A stretch of 64,000 bases of DNA from Petrosia ficiformis (GCA_947044365.1 OX345636.1:27393466-27457465); one strand, 5' to 3'. Shown: positions 35,231 to 52,517, counted from the first letter of the stretch. Notes: a model not told the origin generated them from the sequence alone. Translations and numbers: made by a program.

Positions 35231-35469
35231 TAGGGCTGGGAATCAGTTGAGATTCTGAAATCGATTATCACTAACTACAAATCATTGATATTTAAAGTAA
35301 TTAGGTCATTTAACACAGGAAACTCCTCCCATTTGATGATCAAAAAGGCTTGCTGTCGCTTTCACATTGTACATGATATGTTGTCACATGTTTGAAAAGT
35401 ACGTCTTTTGGAATAATCGATATCACATACTTAGAATCGATAATCAAAAGATTAATCATCCCAGCCCTA
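35231..35469. mobile_element. hAT-type MITE inserted in the TATG repeat
   Basis: TAGGGCTGGGAATCAG at the left is mirrored by TTAATCATCCCAGCCCTA at the right. GTATGTAT flanks both sides, an 8-bp duplication (weak evidence because the host sequence is itself repetitive). A related element is at 55495-55753. Confidence 0.75.
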
Positions 35470-35520
35470 GTATGTATTTATGTATAGATGTATGTATGTA
35501 TGTATGTATGTATGTACATA

Positions 35521-39460
<3,940 letters not shown>

Positions 39461-39472
<12 letters not shown>

Positions 39473-39557
39473 GTATGTGTGTATGTATACAGTGTAGGTG
39501 TAGGAATAGGCTATAGCACATGTATATAATTATAATTATGTACATAATATATACAAG

Positions 39558-39599
<42 letters not shown>

Positions 39600-39949
39600 T
39601 TATAAAAGGTGAAGGTAATACCAGGAATGAATATCAATAAATGGCATGCACGCACTTCCATTTTGATATCTAATCAGCTGTAAGTGACGCATCACATGCA
39701 TATTATGAGGACAAACACTATACTGTAAAGTTAAAATGGCATACATAAGATCCAAATTAGTCTGCAGAACCACATGTTGACCACATACATGTGGATGCAC
39801 TGACCCTTAGCCTAATTTGCATGTGTGGTTGTTAAATTACTATTGAGACATTCTTCAAACTGGTTACACACAGTAGATCATCAGGGAGCCTCCACAATCT
39901 ATATAGTATTTATACAACAATACGTTTCTGTCCCTTAGTGTACAATGTA
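39461..39949. other. Noncoding stretch
   Basis: Contains (TA)n at 39560-39592. A minus-strand frame of 66 codons (39600-39800) has no motif. Confidence 0.4.
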
Positions 39950-41545
<1,596 letters not shown>

Positions 41546-41569
41546 AATTCAATAACATATACTGTATAT

Positions 41570-41779
41570 AGTGGGATATTTTTGTGGTGTCTAATTTTCA
41601 TGTTTTGATTGATATTCAATTTTTGTAGGTCAAAATTTCATTTTTCAATCGATATTGCTCAAACTCCGCCCATGAGAATACATTTTCATGAGTTATATAT
41701 TTGTGGAATGGCTCTATATCACAAAAAACCACGAAAATTAGACCCCATGAATTATCCTGCTATACGGTATATACTATAG
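41570..41779. mobile_element. MITE with GTATAG terminal repeats
   Basis: Left GTATATAGTGGGATATTTTT with GGTGTCTAATTTTCATG; right GAAAATTAGACCCCA with CCTGCTATACGGTATA. About 210 bp. The partial copy is at 8306-8501. Confidence 0.75.
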
Positions 41780-42040
41780 TAATGTCATAAGGTTTATTAA
41801 TAGTTAATACATACTCAATAACTTATACAGTATACCCCATTGTTAGGTGGCATTGTGGTGCCACCACAAGTATAATTAGTATTAAGCATAACTAAGGTCA
41901 GCATGTGACATTAAAGGTTAGGTATGTGGTTTTACAGTCTAATTTGGGTATTAGGTGTTTTATTCAGCAAACGTAGTACATGTGTATGTGTGTGTGTGTG
42001 TGAGATAAAAGTTTCAGTATGTATTATTATTATGTATTAT
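41780..42040. other. Noncoding stretch
   Basis: Continues the TGTATAGTTTAATATCA-type dispersed repeat. (GT)n at 41985-42001. Confidence 0.4.
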
Positions 42041-42406
42041 GATTACTGTGAAGACAAGGAAGATTTGAAAAAATCAATTGAAAAGGAGGCTGAAGAGTTC
42101 ATGCAGCCAGAGAGCACAGCGGAATCACACAAGCAGTCTACTGCCCCACAGTCACCTCCTCCAAAGAAGAAGAAATTGTGTGCCTTTCTAAAGAAGGTTG
42201 AGGAAGAGTCAAGTGACCTTTCTCCTGAAGTGAAAGTTGCAAATGAAGTTGAGTCATACATAGGTTCCCCTAACCTTGACATAGGAAGTGATTTGTCCCC
42301 ATTGAAATGGTGGAAGGAACATACCAACTCCTATCCTACATTAGCCAAATTAGCTATCAAGATCCTTTGTGTGTGTGCAGTAAGTTGTGCTTCGAGATTC
42401 CATTAA
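42041..42406 (+). pseudogene. hAT transposase C-terminal (dimerisation) fragment
   Basis: The frame reads an acidic/lysine-rich spacer (PPPKKKKLCAFLKKVEEESS), then EVESYIGSPN and DLSPLKWWKEHTNSYPTLAK followed by LAIKILCVCA. This is the hAT dimerisation domain (PLxWWkxn...yPxLaklAkkyLc). It breaks up where the conserved SERVFS motif should be (SCASRFH, stop). It lies upstream of, not downstream of, the N-terminal hAT part at 43237, so the order is scrambled or two copies are involved. Confidence 0.8.
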
Positions 42407-43236
42407 AATCCTGTATTTCCACGGGTTATTTTTAATCATTTTCACATGGGTAGCCAACTAAAAGAGTGCTTACCACTGTTTGTTAGGCTTTTCTAAGTAG
42501 CGATTGAGTTAGAAAAGAGTGCTAGACATCTATTCTTTTATATATGGGCTACATTTGCGTGCTGAGGAATGTTACAATTATTTTGGTAGCAAGAGTCAAT
42601 TGATATAAGCGACTACTTGTTCAGTCTATACTACAATATGTCAAAAAAGTATGTTTTATATATAGATCTAGTATTGTAGGAGTCTGAACTAGTTGTTTCA
42701 GGCATTGTTTGATGCCTAAAAACGCTCATGAGTGTGAACAATCATAGAAACACGTGGTTAGTCGGCATTTACATGTAGTTGTATTGCTATATTCTATTTT
42801 AAATTAACATGGTACTATAACCGCCAATACCACCCAGCTCTAATGTACAGTAGTCATTGCATTACCTCTGAATGGTCATATTCATTGAATGAGACACACC
42901 CACTATAGATACTTCACGAGAACAACAGAAACATATTTCCTATAATATAATACATGTACATACATGTACATGTACATGTATATAGTACATGCACACAGTA
43001 GATGTATTACCAAGAAATAATACCAATACTAATAGTACATGTTAGGGCTGGGTGGTATACTGGTATTTAGTTACAAAACGGTATCAATTACATACCGTTG
43101 CTGTATTTTTCTATTAATACACAAATAACAAATATAGTAACACCTGAAATATTTAAAATTTGAATGGTATTAATACGGTATATTTTACGTACAAGCCTCA
43201 CGTGTGAAGTATTATGATAGTAAGCATCTGAACTCT
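42407..43236. other. Noncoding stretch with a MITE half
   Basis: 43045-43195 begins TAGGGCTGGGTGGTATAC, like a hAT-type MITE end. ACATGTACATGT repeats cluster at 42955-42980. Confidence 0.45.
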
Positions 43237-44651
43237 GAACTTGTGAGTAAAGTTGGTACAAAGAGTGTTGTTTGGGACTATCTCAGTCTAGAAAAAGGTA
43301 GAGATGGATGATGATGGAGAGGTTGTACGCCGAACTTGTCGAAGGAAAGTTCTAGCTAGACATGGGAACACCTCTAACCTCTTGTCTCATTTGAGAGCTA
43401 ATCACGGTAGAATGTTTAGTTAAGCTAGGGAAGCGATGAAAACGAAGAAGACATCAAGGCAGAGTGGTAGTACAAGCATACCAATTGCACAGTCATCTTT
43501 GAAAGAAGTTGTACAAAAAAGCCAGAAGTACGAAAATAAAGGAAAGAGGTGGAAAGAGTTAACCGACGCAGTTACTTATTGTCTTGCTAAGGACAATCTT
43601 CCAGTATATTGTGTTGAAAAGCCAGGCTTTCAGAGTATGCTGAAAGCATTTGATGGGTGGTATGAACTACCCAGTCGGTCATACTTCTCCAGGACAGCTT
43701 TGCCATCTTTGTATACTTTGACCAGGGAGTGAGTAAAACAAGAGATTGCAACCATGAATTTATTTTCTTCTACAACAGATTTGTGGTCAAGCATACATGT
43801 AGGTATGAGACCATATATGAGTTACACGATTGATTTTATTGACGAGGAATGGAAACTCAACAGTAGATGTTTACAAACTCATTTTATACCTGAAGATCAC
43901 ACTGGTGAAAACCTTGCCAAGGCGATGGAAGCAACATTAGATGCTTGGGACTTGGATGTAACAAACCAAGTGTGTTTAAAAACTGATAGCGGCACATATA
44001 TTATTAAAGCAGCTGCAGTCTTGGGGTGGCCTAGGGTATCTTGTTTTGGCCACAATATGCATCCGGTCATCACAAAGACACTTGATAACAAACATGTACC
44101 AGAGCTCTTGCACTTTGTCGGAAATTAGTAAATGCTTTCTCCATGTCCTGGAAACACAAGAGAGAATTAATTAAAGCACAAGTGAATCTCCAGCTTCCTC
44201 AACTTTTTTTAGTGGCGGTAAGAAATAATTTGTAAAATATTTTCTAATTTGCATTTCAAATAATGTGTAATTAAATAATGTATAATTATAAATATTGTCA
44301 ACTTTATGTGTGGCAGGATTGTCCAGCCAGATGGGGGTCTATGGCAAAGATGGTCAGCAGGATACTGGAACAAGAGGAAGGAATTCGTGTAGTAAGCATA
44401 CCACAGAAAAACCACCCATCTAATCCCCACCTGGCAGGATATTGATGTTATCCAATCCATCCACCAAGCTCTTTCTCCTCTCGCGAGTCTGACCGATATG
44501 CTCTCTGGAGAATCGTATGTAACAGTGTCAGTAGTCTTGCCAATTGTACATCTCATTGAGAACAACTTGTTGAAAGAAGAAGAGTCAGATACACAGCTAA
44601 CAAAGGACATTAAATGTCGTATTAAGGGGGACCTCAATAGTCCATATGAAG
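43237..44651 (+). pseudogene. Decayed hAT transposase with BED finger (ZBED-type)
   Basis: In order: KVGTKSVVWDYLSLEKG (BED start), a frameshift near 43306, VVRRTCRRKV...NTSNLLSHLRANH (BED finger; the first cysteine appears replaced by arginine); a helical part 43436-43730 (AKDNLPVYCVEKPGFQSMLK); STTDLWSS and PEDHTGENLAKA (43769-43930); KTDSGTYIIKAAAVL and CFGHNMHPVI (to about 44080); an intron from about 44219 (GTAAGA) to 44315; then DCPARWGSMAKMVSRILEQ, a frameshift, and SLTDMLSGESYVTVSVVLPI to 44651. The family is clear. Several frame changes and stops make it non-functional. The C-terminal domain is missing from this end. Confidence 0.85.
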
Positions 44652-45064
44652 GTATACTTGCACAATCTGACTCACATCAATCCAATAGTTTTTCTACACA
44701 TGCGCACAAACTATGTACTTGGTATCGTACTCGGTACCTTCAGTTCCAAGCTTCAAAGTACTCGGTATCGTACCAAACTGGGAAAAAAAAGGTATCGCCA
44801 ATCACTAATTTCCACATATGTGTAGTCACGTGAATTATCGTATCGTGTGATTGACACAGATCTTATCAATCCACACCGCAGGCGCAGAGTGTCAGTTCAA
44901 CTCAGGTGTGTTTGTCAATCATCAATCCCCCAGGCAAAGAGTCAGCTGGTCATTCCTTATCTTTTTGGTTGGTAACTTGTGTATTTTGATATTATGATAG
45001 ATAATAAAGTACAATATGGATTTCTTTTATTTTTTGCTGTAATTCTTGCATGCTTGCGTATCAT

Positions 45065-45097
<33 letters not shown>

Positions 45098-45354
45098 CTA
45101 TCTCTCTCTGTTGTGCAATGTGTTTGATTTGTTAATCGTTGCGACAGGTTCACAATCTATTGTAATTTGCTTAATAAATCAGAGAAGGGTCAATGAGCAT
45201 CACAAATACAACATAGAGATGTATAGATGAGATGTATGTGTGTGTGTGTGTGTTGGGTTGTACTGTGTCACTGTTGTTAGGATTAGTTGTATAAGACACC
45301 ATCTTCACTTATTTTTGTAGGATCATGACTAACCCACTAATGTGTGCCTCACAG
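44652..45354. other. Noncoding stretch with (CT)n
   Basis: 44700-44810 contains GGTATCGTA repeats ending in GGTATCGCCAATCACTA, one end of a hAT-type MITE. (CT)n at 45067-45110; (GT)n at 45237-45252. Confidence 0.5.
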
Positions 45355-46556
45355 ATGAACTGGTCTCAGTTCAGAAAAAGTACATTTGCATCGTGTGCTC
45401 CTAGGCCATCGTCGAGCTCTCATTATCAACAATTTAGCAATGAACTTCAGGAAATTGCATCAGCAGCTCAAACAGAAGTATCAGAACCATACAAACTTAG
45501 CCAAATCACTTCTCGAGAGACTTTGGACCATTGTAGTGGATGTTCAAATGTTAAAGTGTGGATTCACCAAAGACTCAATAGTGATTGTAATATACTTATA
45601 AACCAGAGTATGAAGCCATCAGAAGTTGGACTAAACCAGCTATTTTTAACGAAAACAAAGAGGCCAGATGTGGCCATCTATGATGATAATGAAATAATAT
45701 CGGTTCAAATAGAAGTTGAGTCGAATGATGATAGATTAACAACAACAAAATGTATTAGAAAACTCTCGTATGGATTAATGGATCAATTATGGTGGCAGAA
45801 AAATCGAGACAGAACCATATGCTCTTGTACTTGGGTTTTATTTTCCTTCAAAAGGAGAAAATGAACATGGTGTCAAATTAGAATGTAATTGGAGTGACAA
45901 AAACTTTAAATATGTAGCAGTACGAACTCTGCTTGCATTAGATGAAGTACGCCAGGAATTACTGTTAGTATTAGGTGCTGAAAGAGAGAAAGTGAATCGA
46001 ATCGCAAACTTAGAAGATGCTGGTTTAACTTTACCCCTTACACCTTCCTACGTAAAAGAAGCATTTGGACTAAATGCCATTCAAGTATGCTCAGGGCAAT
46101 CTGTTGTTATCATTAATGATCATGATAATAAGGTATACAAACATCCCCTAACGTCTGCAGCTTATCAAGTATTAGATGCTATTTGTTTTCGAAGTAGTAC
46201 CAATGTTGTATTTCCTACAGAAAAGATATTAAAGAAGGATATTTTGTTTTTTGTATTTCCATCCTATAATCTGCCTAAATCTATCCAACAAATACAGGAT
46301 AATATTGTGTCTTTTGTAGGAGGTGTCGTTTCAGCTATTGAAGAGTTACATGCAATGGGAAGAGCACATTTACATTGCAGATATTAGAAGAGATAATGTA
46401 TGCTATGATAGTAACAATCAAGTCTGAAAGACGACTACCGTATTTCAAGGGCCCTTGGACTGGCAAGAAAAATTTGAGCGCTTTTTCAGCCAGATAGGAG
46501 AGGAGAAGGAGCTAATGAATACTCAAGCTGCTAAAAATCTTCCCAACACAGCTTGA
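45355..46556 (+). pseudogene. Frameshifted gene: PD-(D/E)XK-like nuclease plus kinase-like domain
   Basis: The frame opens after an AG at 45354 (CCTCACAG|ATGAACTGG); an ATG at 45325 in the same frame is an alternative. Part 1 (to about 45800): Ser-rich leader, then KRPDVAIYDDNEIISVQIEV with ES, and GLMDQLWW. The D, E and Q positions fit a nuclease fold, but the usual ExK lysine is a glutamate (E-V-E). An extra A in the run 45799-45803 shifts the frame; the following ALVLGFYFPSKGE and LECNWSDKNFKYVA complete the fold. Part 2 (about 45960-46490): VVIINDHDNKVYKHPLT (a candidate ATP-site lysine), FFVFPSYN (hinge-like), VVSAIEELHAMGRAHL (helix E). After another shift it continues DIRRDNVCYD (catalytic-loop type DxRxxN) and DDYRISRALGLARK (DFG-region type). 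Ends near 46556. It sits between hAT fragments. Two or three indels suggest a pseudogene, or assembly errors. Confidence 0.65.
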
Positions 46557-46640
46557 TCAATGTGAGTGAATGAATAGTTAAATCATTAGCACCTGTAAGT
46601 ATGAACCATGTGATAATTGTTTAATTCTTTATAATATTAG

Positions 46641-46865
46641 GATTGTCCTACTCGCTGGGGATAAAAGGAGGCAATGGTGACCCGTTTACTGGAACAGGAG
46701 GATGCTGTACGAGTAGTGCTCAGTTCAGACCAAAAGATGAGTCATCTTGTACCAATGTGGCAAGACATAGAAGTTCTGGAATCCATTTTGAAAGCATTAT
46801 CCCTGATTTCTGAATTAACTGATTTGCTTTCTGGAGAAAACCACATAACTGTCTCTGCACATGTA
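46641..46865 (+). pseudogene. hAT transposase middle fragment, second copy
   Basis: Begins after an acceptor at exactly the same codon as the exon at 44316: DCPTRWG, a stop, then AMVTRLLEQEDAVRVVLSS and MWQDIEVLESILKALSLISE with LTDLLSGENHITVSA. It ends in the 23-bp satellite. It is a different copy of the same intron-containing hAT family, not a continuation. Confidence 0.8.
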
Positions 46866-46940
46866 TACAGTACATAAATACTAATACTACAAGTGCATAT
46901 ACATGTATACAAATACTACAAGTACATGTATACAAATACT
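46866..46940. repeat. 23-bp satellite, short left block
   Basis: Units like TACAAGTACATGTATACAAA. It continues at 47516 after the inserted element. Confidence 0.8.
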
Positions 46941-47515
46941 CAGTGTTAGATCTAGGGAAGTGAAAGCGGGAGACTCCAACAGAAATTTGCATGTACACGG
47001 TTTTTTTTTTGTGAACGTGTTACATTTTGTATATTGAATAAACAATAATTAATTAATTCTGAAAGCCACTTTGAAGTTTGAACGAAACGTTTCTCTGGGC
47101 TCACATGCACCTCTTGTGGGAGCACCACCATCCATCTACTGTAGTGGTTTTATGCCTTTTGCTCGCTGGTGGTGAGCACACTTTCTCATCACTGTTTTCA
47201 CTATTGCTTGACAGCCAATATCTAGTTCATCAGTGTTGTAGTGGCCAGACAGAATACTATCTCGATCTTCATCGTCGCTTGAAGCATGATTTCTGGCAGT
47301 TCCTGATCCCTTGTTGAACCTATCACTGGTTTCCTTGGGCTTTCTTGTAAACCATCGATCTAGAGTTGCCATCTTACTATTGAAGCGTGCAATGCACGTA
47401 GTCACACATCCTTGAACACGTGGGTAAAAATGAGTTTTCATTTAGATTTCAAGCGAGTTTCAGCCAAAAGTAGGCATGACAAAGGGGCCCTATGCCCCCC
47501 CTAGATCTAACACTG
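46941..47515. mobile_element. CAGTG-ended (hAT-like) element inserted in the satellite
   Basis: Begins CAGTGTTAGATCTAGGG and ends CCCTAGATCTAACACTG, a perfect 17-bp terminal inverted repeat. Flanks CAAATACT (46933-46940) and CAAATAGA (47516-47523) agree at six of eight bases, consistent with an 8-bp hAT duplication in satellite DNA. It carries the minus-strand frame at 47136-47441. Confidence 0.85.
47136..47441 (-). pseudogene. Transposase N-terminal remnant inside the CAGTG element
   Basis: 101 codons; the second ATG gives MATLDRWFTRKPKETSDRF, then an acidic stretch SSDDEDRD. A short MxxLDRFF-type opening followed by a basic region is common at the start of hAT proteins of the DUF4371/TTF-finger group. 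No catalytic part is present in the 575-bp element, so it is an internally deleted copy. Assignment is tentative. Confidence 0.4.
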
Positions 47516-48385
47516 CAAATAGAACAAGTACATGTACATAAACACTACAAGTACATGTATACAAATACTTGCAAGTACATGTATACAAATACTTGCAAGT
47601 ACATGTATACAAATACTACAAGTACATGTATACAAATACTACAAGTACATGTATACAAATACTACAAGTACATGTATACAATTACATGTATACAAGTACG
47701 GCGAGTACATGTATACAAATACTACAAGTACATGTATACAAAATACTTACAAGTACATGTATACAAGTACATGTATACAATTACTACAAGTACATGTACA
47801 CAAGTACTGCAAGTACATGTATACAAATATTACAAGTACATGTATACAAATACTTACAAGTACATGTACACAAGTACTGTGAGTACATGTATACAAATAC
47901 TACAAGTACATGTATACAAAATATTTACAAGTACATGTATACAATTACTACAAGTACATGTATACAAGTACTGCGAGTACATGTATACAAATACTACAAG
48001 TACATGTATACAAATACTTACAAGTACATGTACACACATACATGTATACAATTACTACAAGTACATGTATACAAGTACTGCGAGTACATGTATACAAATA
48101 CTACAAGTACATGTATACATGTACAACAAGTACATGTATACAAATACTTACAAGTACATGTATACAAATACTACAAGTACATGTATACAAATACTTACAA
48201 GTACATGTACACAAATACATGTATACAATTACTACAAGTACATGTATACAAGTACATGTATATACAAGCACCAAGTTCTACAAGTAAATGTGTACTAGTA
48301 CTACAAGTATATACATGTACACAAGTACTAATACATGTACAAATAGTATATCAACATACATACATGTACACAAGTACTAATACAA
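47516..48385. repeat. 23-bp satellite array (about 870 bp)
   Basis: Tandem units of 23 bp (core AAATACTACAAGTACATGTA and TAC), with occasional 17-bp or longer variants. Since 23 is not divisible by three and no unit contains a stop in any plus frame, all three plus frames stay open for 100-280 codons and encode the same 23-residue repeat in rotated order. It is not a gene. It lies in the last visible intron of the DDX56-like locus or truncates it. Confidence 0.95.
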
Positions 48386-48409
48386 TCTGTGAATTTACAC
48401 ATATTGTAC

Positions 48410-49339
48410 CTTAATATTTTTTGTTACTTGTTTGCTCAGTTCTTCAGTAGGTATTAATACAACAATACTACCACATTGTGAATTTCCACTGACCTACAAG
48501 ATAAATAAAAATACATGTAACAGTAAGTAATGACAAATAAGAAAGTACATAAGATAGTACTACCTTATAATAACTATATTTATGTACATGAACATACAAA
48601 TTATATAATACAAGTGAGGACATCTGATTATAATTCACTAGTTTAGTTTCTAACACTTTATGAACAGCTGGAATTACATAACTAAAGGAGTGTAACATAC
48701 ATGTATATATATAATTTATTAAAAGTAACAAACAAAATATCACCCAATGTACATAAATACATAATAGATATGTATAAGCACTATACACTATTGGGCAAGA
48801 ACATGGCTGCCAAGTGGCAAGGGCCTGTCATTATAAAAATGGACCCTCTCAATCCAAATACTTCCGGATTCCTCTGGTCAATATTTTGTAAAATTAATAC
48901 TTTGACTTCAAATTGTATTGAACCATAGGCCTTGTCATTAGTAGAATCCAAACAAAAGGCTCCAACATCTTCAAAGGGTGGTTCACACTCTACGGGGTCC
49001 AACTACTACATAACAGGCCTAGCATTGACTCACAAGACCTATAAGGTCTTCTTGTAGGAAAGAAAATGGTTGCAATGATAGTCAAGTGATTATTTATCAG
49101 TAGACGGTATCTTTAAAATGTTATTCTAATACTGACCTAGCTGTCTTTCCTTAACCAGTTTTGCCCTTTGCTAAAACATCTCTTCCTTCAAGATCTAAAG
49201 GAATAGCCTTTTCCTAAAAATAAAATAATACCTGAGAATAAATAAGTTTTAGTCACCAACAAGAAAAGACTAACTTGTATTGGTGTTAGATATAACCATC
49301 CTAACTTGGTAATAGCATGTTCATAAATAAGTTTAATTA
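48410..49339 (-). pseudogene. DDX56-like: DDX56-like DEAD-box RNA helicase, N-terminal exons only
   Basis: Four exons recognised by protein motif, splice sites and phase: 49275-49339 (ends ITKLGWLYLTPIQ, the Q motif); 49137-49213 (EKAIPLDLEGRDVLAKGKTG, then TAA, GKTA); 48639-48681 (SYVIPAVHKVLETKL); 48410-48493 (SIVVLIPTEELSKQVTKNIK, motif Ia). Junctions are in phase: CAA|GAA, AG|T, and L|V. The helicase Walker A should read TGSGKT; here the serine codon is TAA (49151-49153). A first exon near 49400 (MMSE) is possible. DDX56 is a nucleolar helicase of large-subunit assembly. No DEAD box or C-terminal helicase domain was found downstream, where the satellite begins. So this is a truncated, nonsense-mutated copy, unless the stop is an error. 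Confidence 0.75.
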
Positions 49340-49722
49340 CTATTCGAGGTAGAGGAAATACAATGTACATACCCTTTCATTACCTCACTCATCATTGCAC
49401 GTGGTCTCCGACTCACTTTCTAGCGCTAGCGCCGATAACCGGAAGCTACACCCATTGATGCTGTCGATAGTTGCTGTTGATTTCCCAAGTCAAGGTGATT
49501 ATTGTCTATGTAGTACAGTAATGTATGTCTTAACAATTGTTCACTAATAACCTTTGATCACTGAAGAAGCTATGGATCTCTTTTATGGTATTAATAATAT
49601 AATATTGGGATCAATATAGATACTCATTACATCATGAATTGAGCTGTGGCTTATTCAGATATAAACTCTATCTCCCTTGGGGATGCTTATGTTCAAGGTG
49701 GCAAGTATCCTTGTTGTGCTTG

Positions 49723-49753
<31 letters not shown>

Positions 49754-50997
49754 TACCTAAAATGATTGTCATCCTTTGATGTAATGAGGTGTCTAAATGA
49801 CCAATACACCTGGCATCACATGACTTGTCGACACCTGGTAGATAATGCCACCGTACACTAGGCAACAATGTTTCTCATTGTAAGTTTAAATGTTGCCTGT
49901 TGCAGGAACAAGCAACATGTTGCCAGAAAATAGACTAGGTTCCTATTTCGGGCAAATCTTTGCATCGCATCAATGTGTTGTATTGTAAACACAATATGTT
50001 CTCTTCAACACCGTCAGAAGCAACACAATGCAATGAAGGATAGGATTTGATTCTAGTTTTACATTGTGTTTCATCAATCGCTTATATATGTAGACAGTGG
50101 CATAAACTCTAAATTTTATTGGTCAGGCTAAAAAATGATGTGGCAGAGGCACGCGAAACTTTCAAATAATTATTAATTATTCATGAGGACTGTGGTTAAT
50201 AATTCAATCAAATTTCTTTATTAAAGTGAGCTATTTAGTCACCCAATATGTCTCTGAGACAAAGATATTCGATTCTCTCTCTTCAAGCATGCAAGATCAT
50301 AGTAGTACAATTATAACAAAGTACTGAACTGTTACTTATAGTGGAGCCAAGATTTGTAACAAGAACTTTGAAAAGATGGAGAAACAACTTTTTTTGGTTT
50401 TCCTAATAGAAATAATAATAATTTATTAAGAGAAATACAATTTTATAAAAATGTATAGCTACTACACAGAGCATACAAAGTAAAAGTCATTCACATTTAA
50501 ATATGAAGTTACGTATAATAATTACATATGCCATCCATTTGGGTGATGCTGTACAACTGATACAATTCAGCTACACTTGAAAACTTTGAAAAACCTTTCA
50601 AGCCACTCCAAAGGATTGCTGTGATAGAAAAATGTATATATACCTTAAGCCTACTTTTAATTGTGTGTACTAATGAGTGACTAAGAAAATTAGTACACAG
50701 TAAAGAATATATTTTGCGATGATTTCATTAAGCATTTTAGACGTAGCTCAGAAATTCACTCATATTATTGCATGCTAAATCTTTGCTTTTACAAATCGCT
50801 AAATTTAGTGGAAACAACTTAAAGTACTGTATAGTGTGTACTATAATTAAAGTCTAGATCTATTGTACATGTAATTGAATGATTTTGAAAAAGGTGCCAC
50901 ATAAACTGACCACAGAACTCAACTCGCTCATGCATTTAGTGTGTGTGAACTAAACACTCACCCATCACCTTAAATATGATTACATATCTCACTATAG
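49340..50997. other. Region between the helicase and NLR loci
   Basis: 49400-49470 is G+C-richer, with TAGCGCTAGCGC, and could be the helicase promoter. (TA)n at 49723-49749. No other gene is seen. Confidence 0.4.
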
Positions 50998-51308
50998 ATG
51001 ACCAACTATCAATGTTCCTGAAACACATAAGTTTGTTCATCAAAGATCCAACACTATTTGTTGATATTCTATCTACTTATGGACTATTACCAAAGGAAGC
51101 TAGGGATCAAGTCTCTGACGCAAGAGTATGTACTAATCATATGCTCTTGCCTTCACAAGTTATCAAAGCATTCATATCATTGATATTGCAACTAATAGAA
51201 CCAGCACACAAGAATCAGTTCAACAACTTGTCATGCTACTGGAGAAATATAAGAGCATTCTTTTTCTCAGAATTGGTGATATTCTTTATTCTATAAAAAC
51301 CATATCAT

Positions 51309-52517
51309 GTAAGTTTTTTTTATTGGGGGATTTCATACTCGCTTGCATTCCTTCATGTATCCAGTATAATATATTATAGTTACTTATTAGAAATATTCAT
51401 GAGTGCACAGAAGCTATCAATCTCTTATTAAACAAAATATATAGAGAAACAAGTATCCCTATGATTGCTTAGTGTCCAGCATTCAGTAATCTCAATTAAA
51501 ATAACTGATTAATTCAGTACAGTTGCAAGGAATAGTGGAAATTGTAATTTAATTGGTCATGTAGGTTTTTATGAATATACATGTAATTATAATCCGTAAT
51601 TTCAATATCCTTATCCTGTCTAATAGATGTACAAAGAAGTAGAATAAGTATTTTAATTAATCATCATAGTTTTCAAAACTTGCATCTAATATGAGATATT
51701 AGGCATGATAATTGATTAAAATTGGTACATATATATTCTACATATTTTAAATACAGAGTAGCTATGGTGTTAGATGTATGTATCCTGAACAACCAGCTAA
51801 TTGTTAAATCCTTGCATCTCCACTAAACACATTATTCTAGCAATTCCATTTTTACAGTGTATATATATATAATTATATATAATTTATATATACATACATC
51901 GAACCTGTGGGAAAGCAATGGCCTTACAGGCCATAAAAAGATTGTACCAAACCATAGATATTTCTCATTTATTAATTAATTGTTTTGAGAGAAACATGTA
52001 CATGTACATATACTACACATTAGGCTGGATGGGTTTTGATTTACCTATATGTAGTGGTCCCTGTGCAATCGTGCTGTTTACCCTCACCTACCAGACAGTC
52101 CTTAAAATAATTGATCACACCTTAGTTAATAATCAACTACCTATACTTTAGAGTAAAGGATTACTTGTATACTAAGATTAGTGTTATACTTGAACCCAGT
52201 ATTCACAGTAAAGACAATAGTCCATTATAAGATCAACTAGAAAGATCAGAGATTCACATATAAACCTTGTATACTGTAGTTCTTGACTCTAAAATAATCA
52301 TGATATTTACTTTCAAAACCTACAATCATCAATAATTTAAATTTACCATACAGTTAAGTAGCAGTGATTTTTAATTATCAACTTTTAAGAATGCATAAAT
52401 AAATCCACATGAGTTTTCATTTCTTTGGAATTTAACATAATTTATTGACATCCTATTGTACATGAGTATATGTACATGTAGGTGTGGTCTAGTATTTATA
52501 ATTGTATCTCACTATAG
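51309..52517. other. NLR intron 1 with repeat pieces
   Basis: 51436-51500 is an R1 fragment; 51895-51945 (GGGAAAGCAATGGCC, GGCCATAAAAA) matches the tail of R1 copies at 21490 and 54500. (TA)n near 51860. Confidence 0.5.

Noticed and set aside
34966..35250. Frames of 60-94 codons rich in MYVC or YIHT
   Set aside because: TATG microsatellite read through; open on both strands.
42043..42327. 94-codon minus frame
   Set aside because: Antisense shadow of the hAT dimerisation fragment.
47516..48385. CRISPR-like array
   Set aside because: Units are contiguous tandem repeats with no unique spacers, and the genome is eukaryotic.
47492..48414. Open frames of 268 and 281 codons
   Set aside because: They are the 23-bp satellite read in different frames; all three plus frames stay open with the same rotated peptide.
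48781..49002. 73-codon minus frame (DPVECEPPFEDVGAFCLDS)
   Set aside because: Protein-like, but it lies in the intron between two in-phase helicase exons and matches no part of the helicase; left unassigned.
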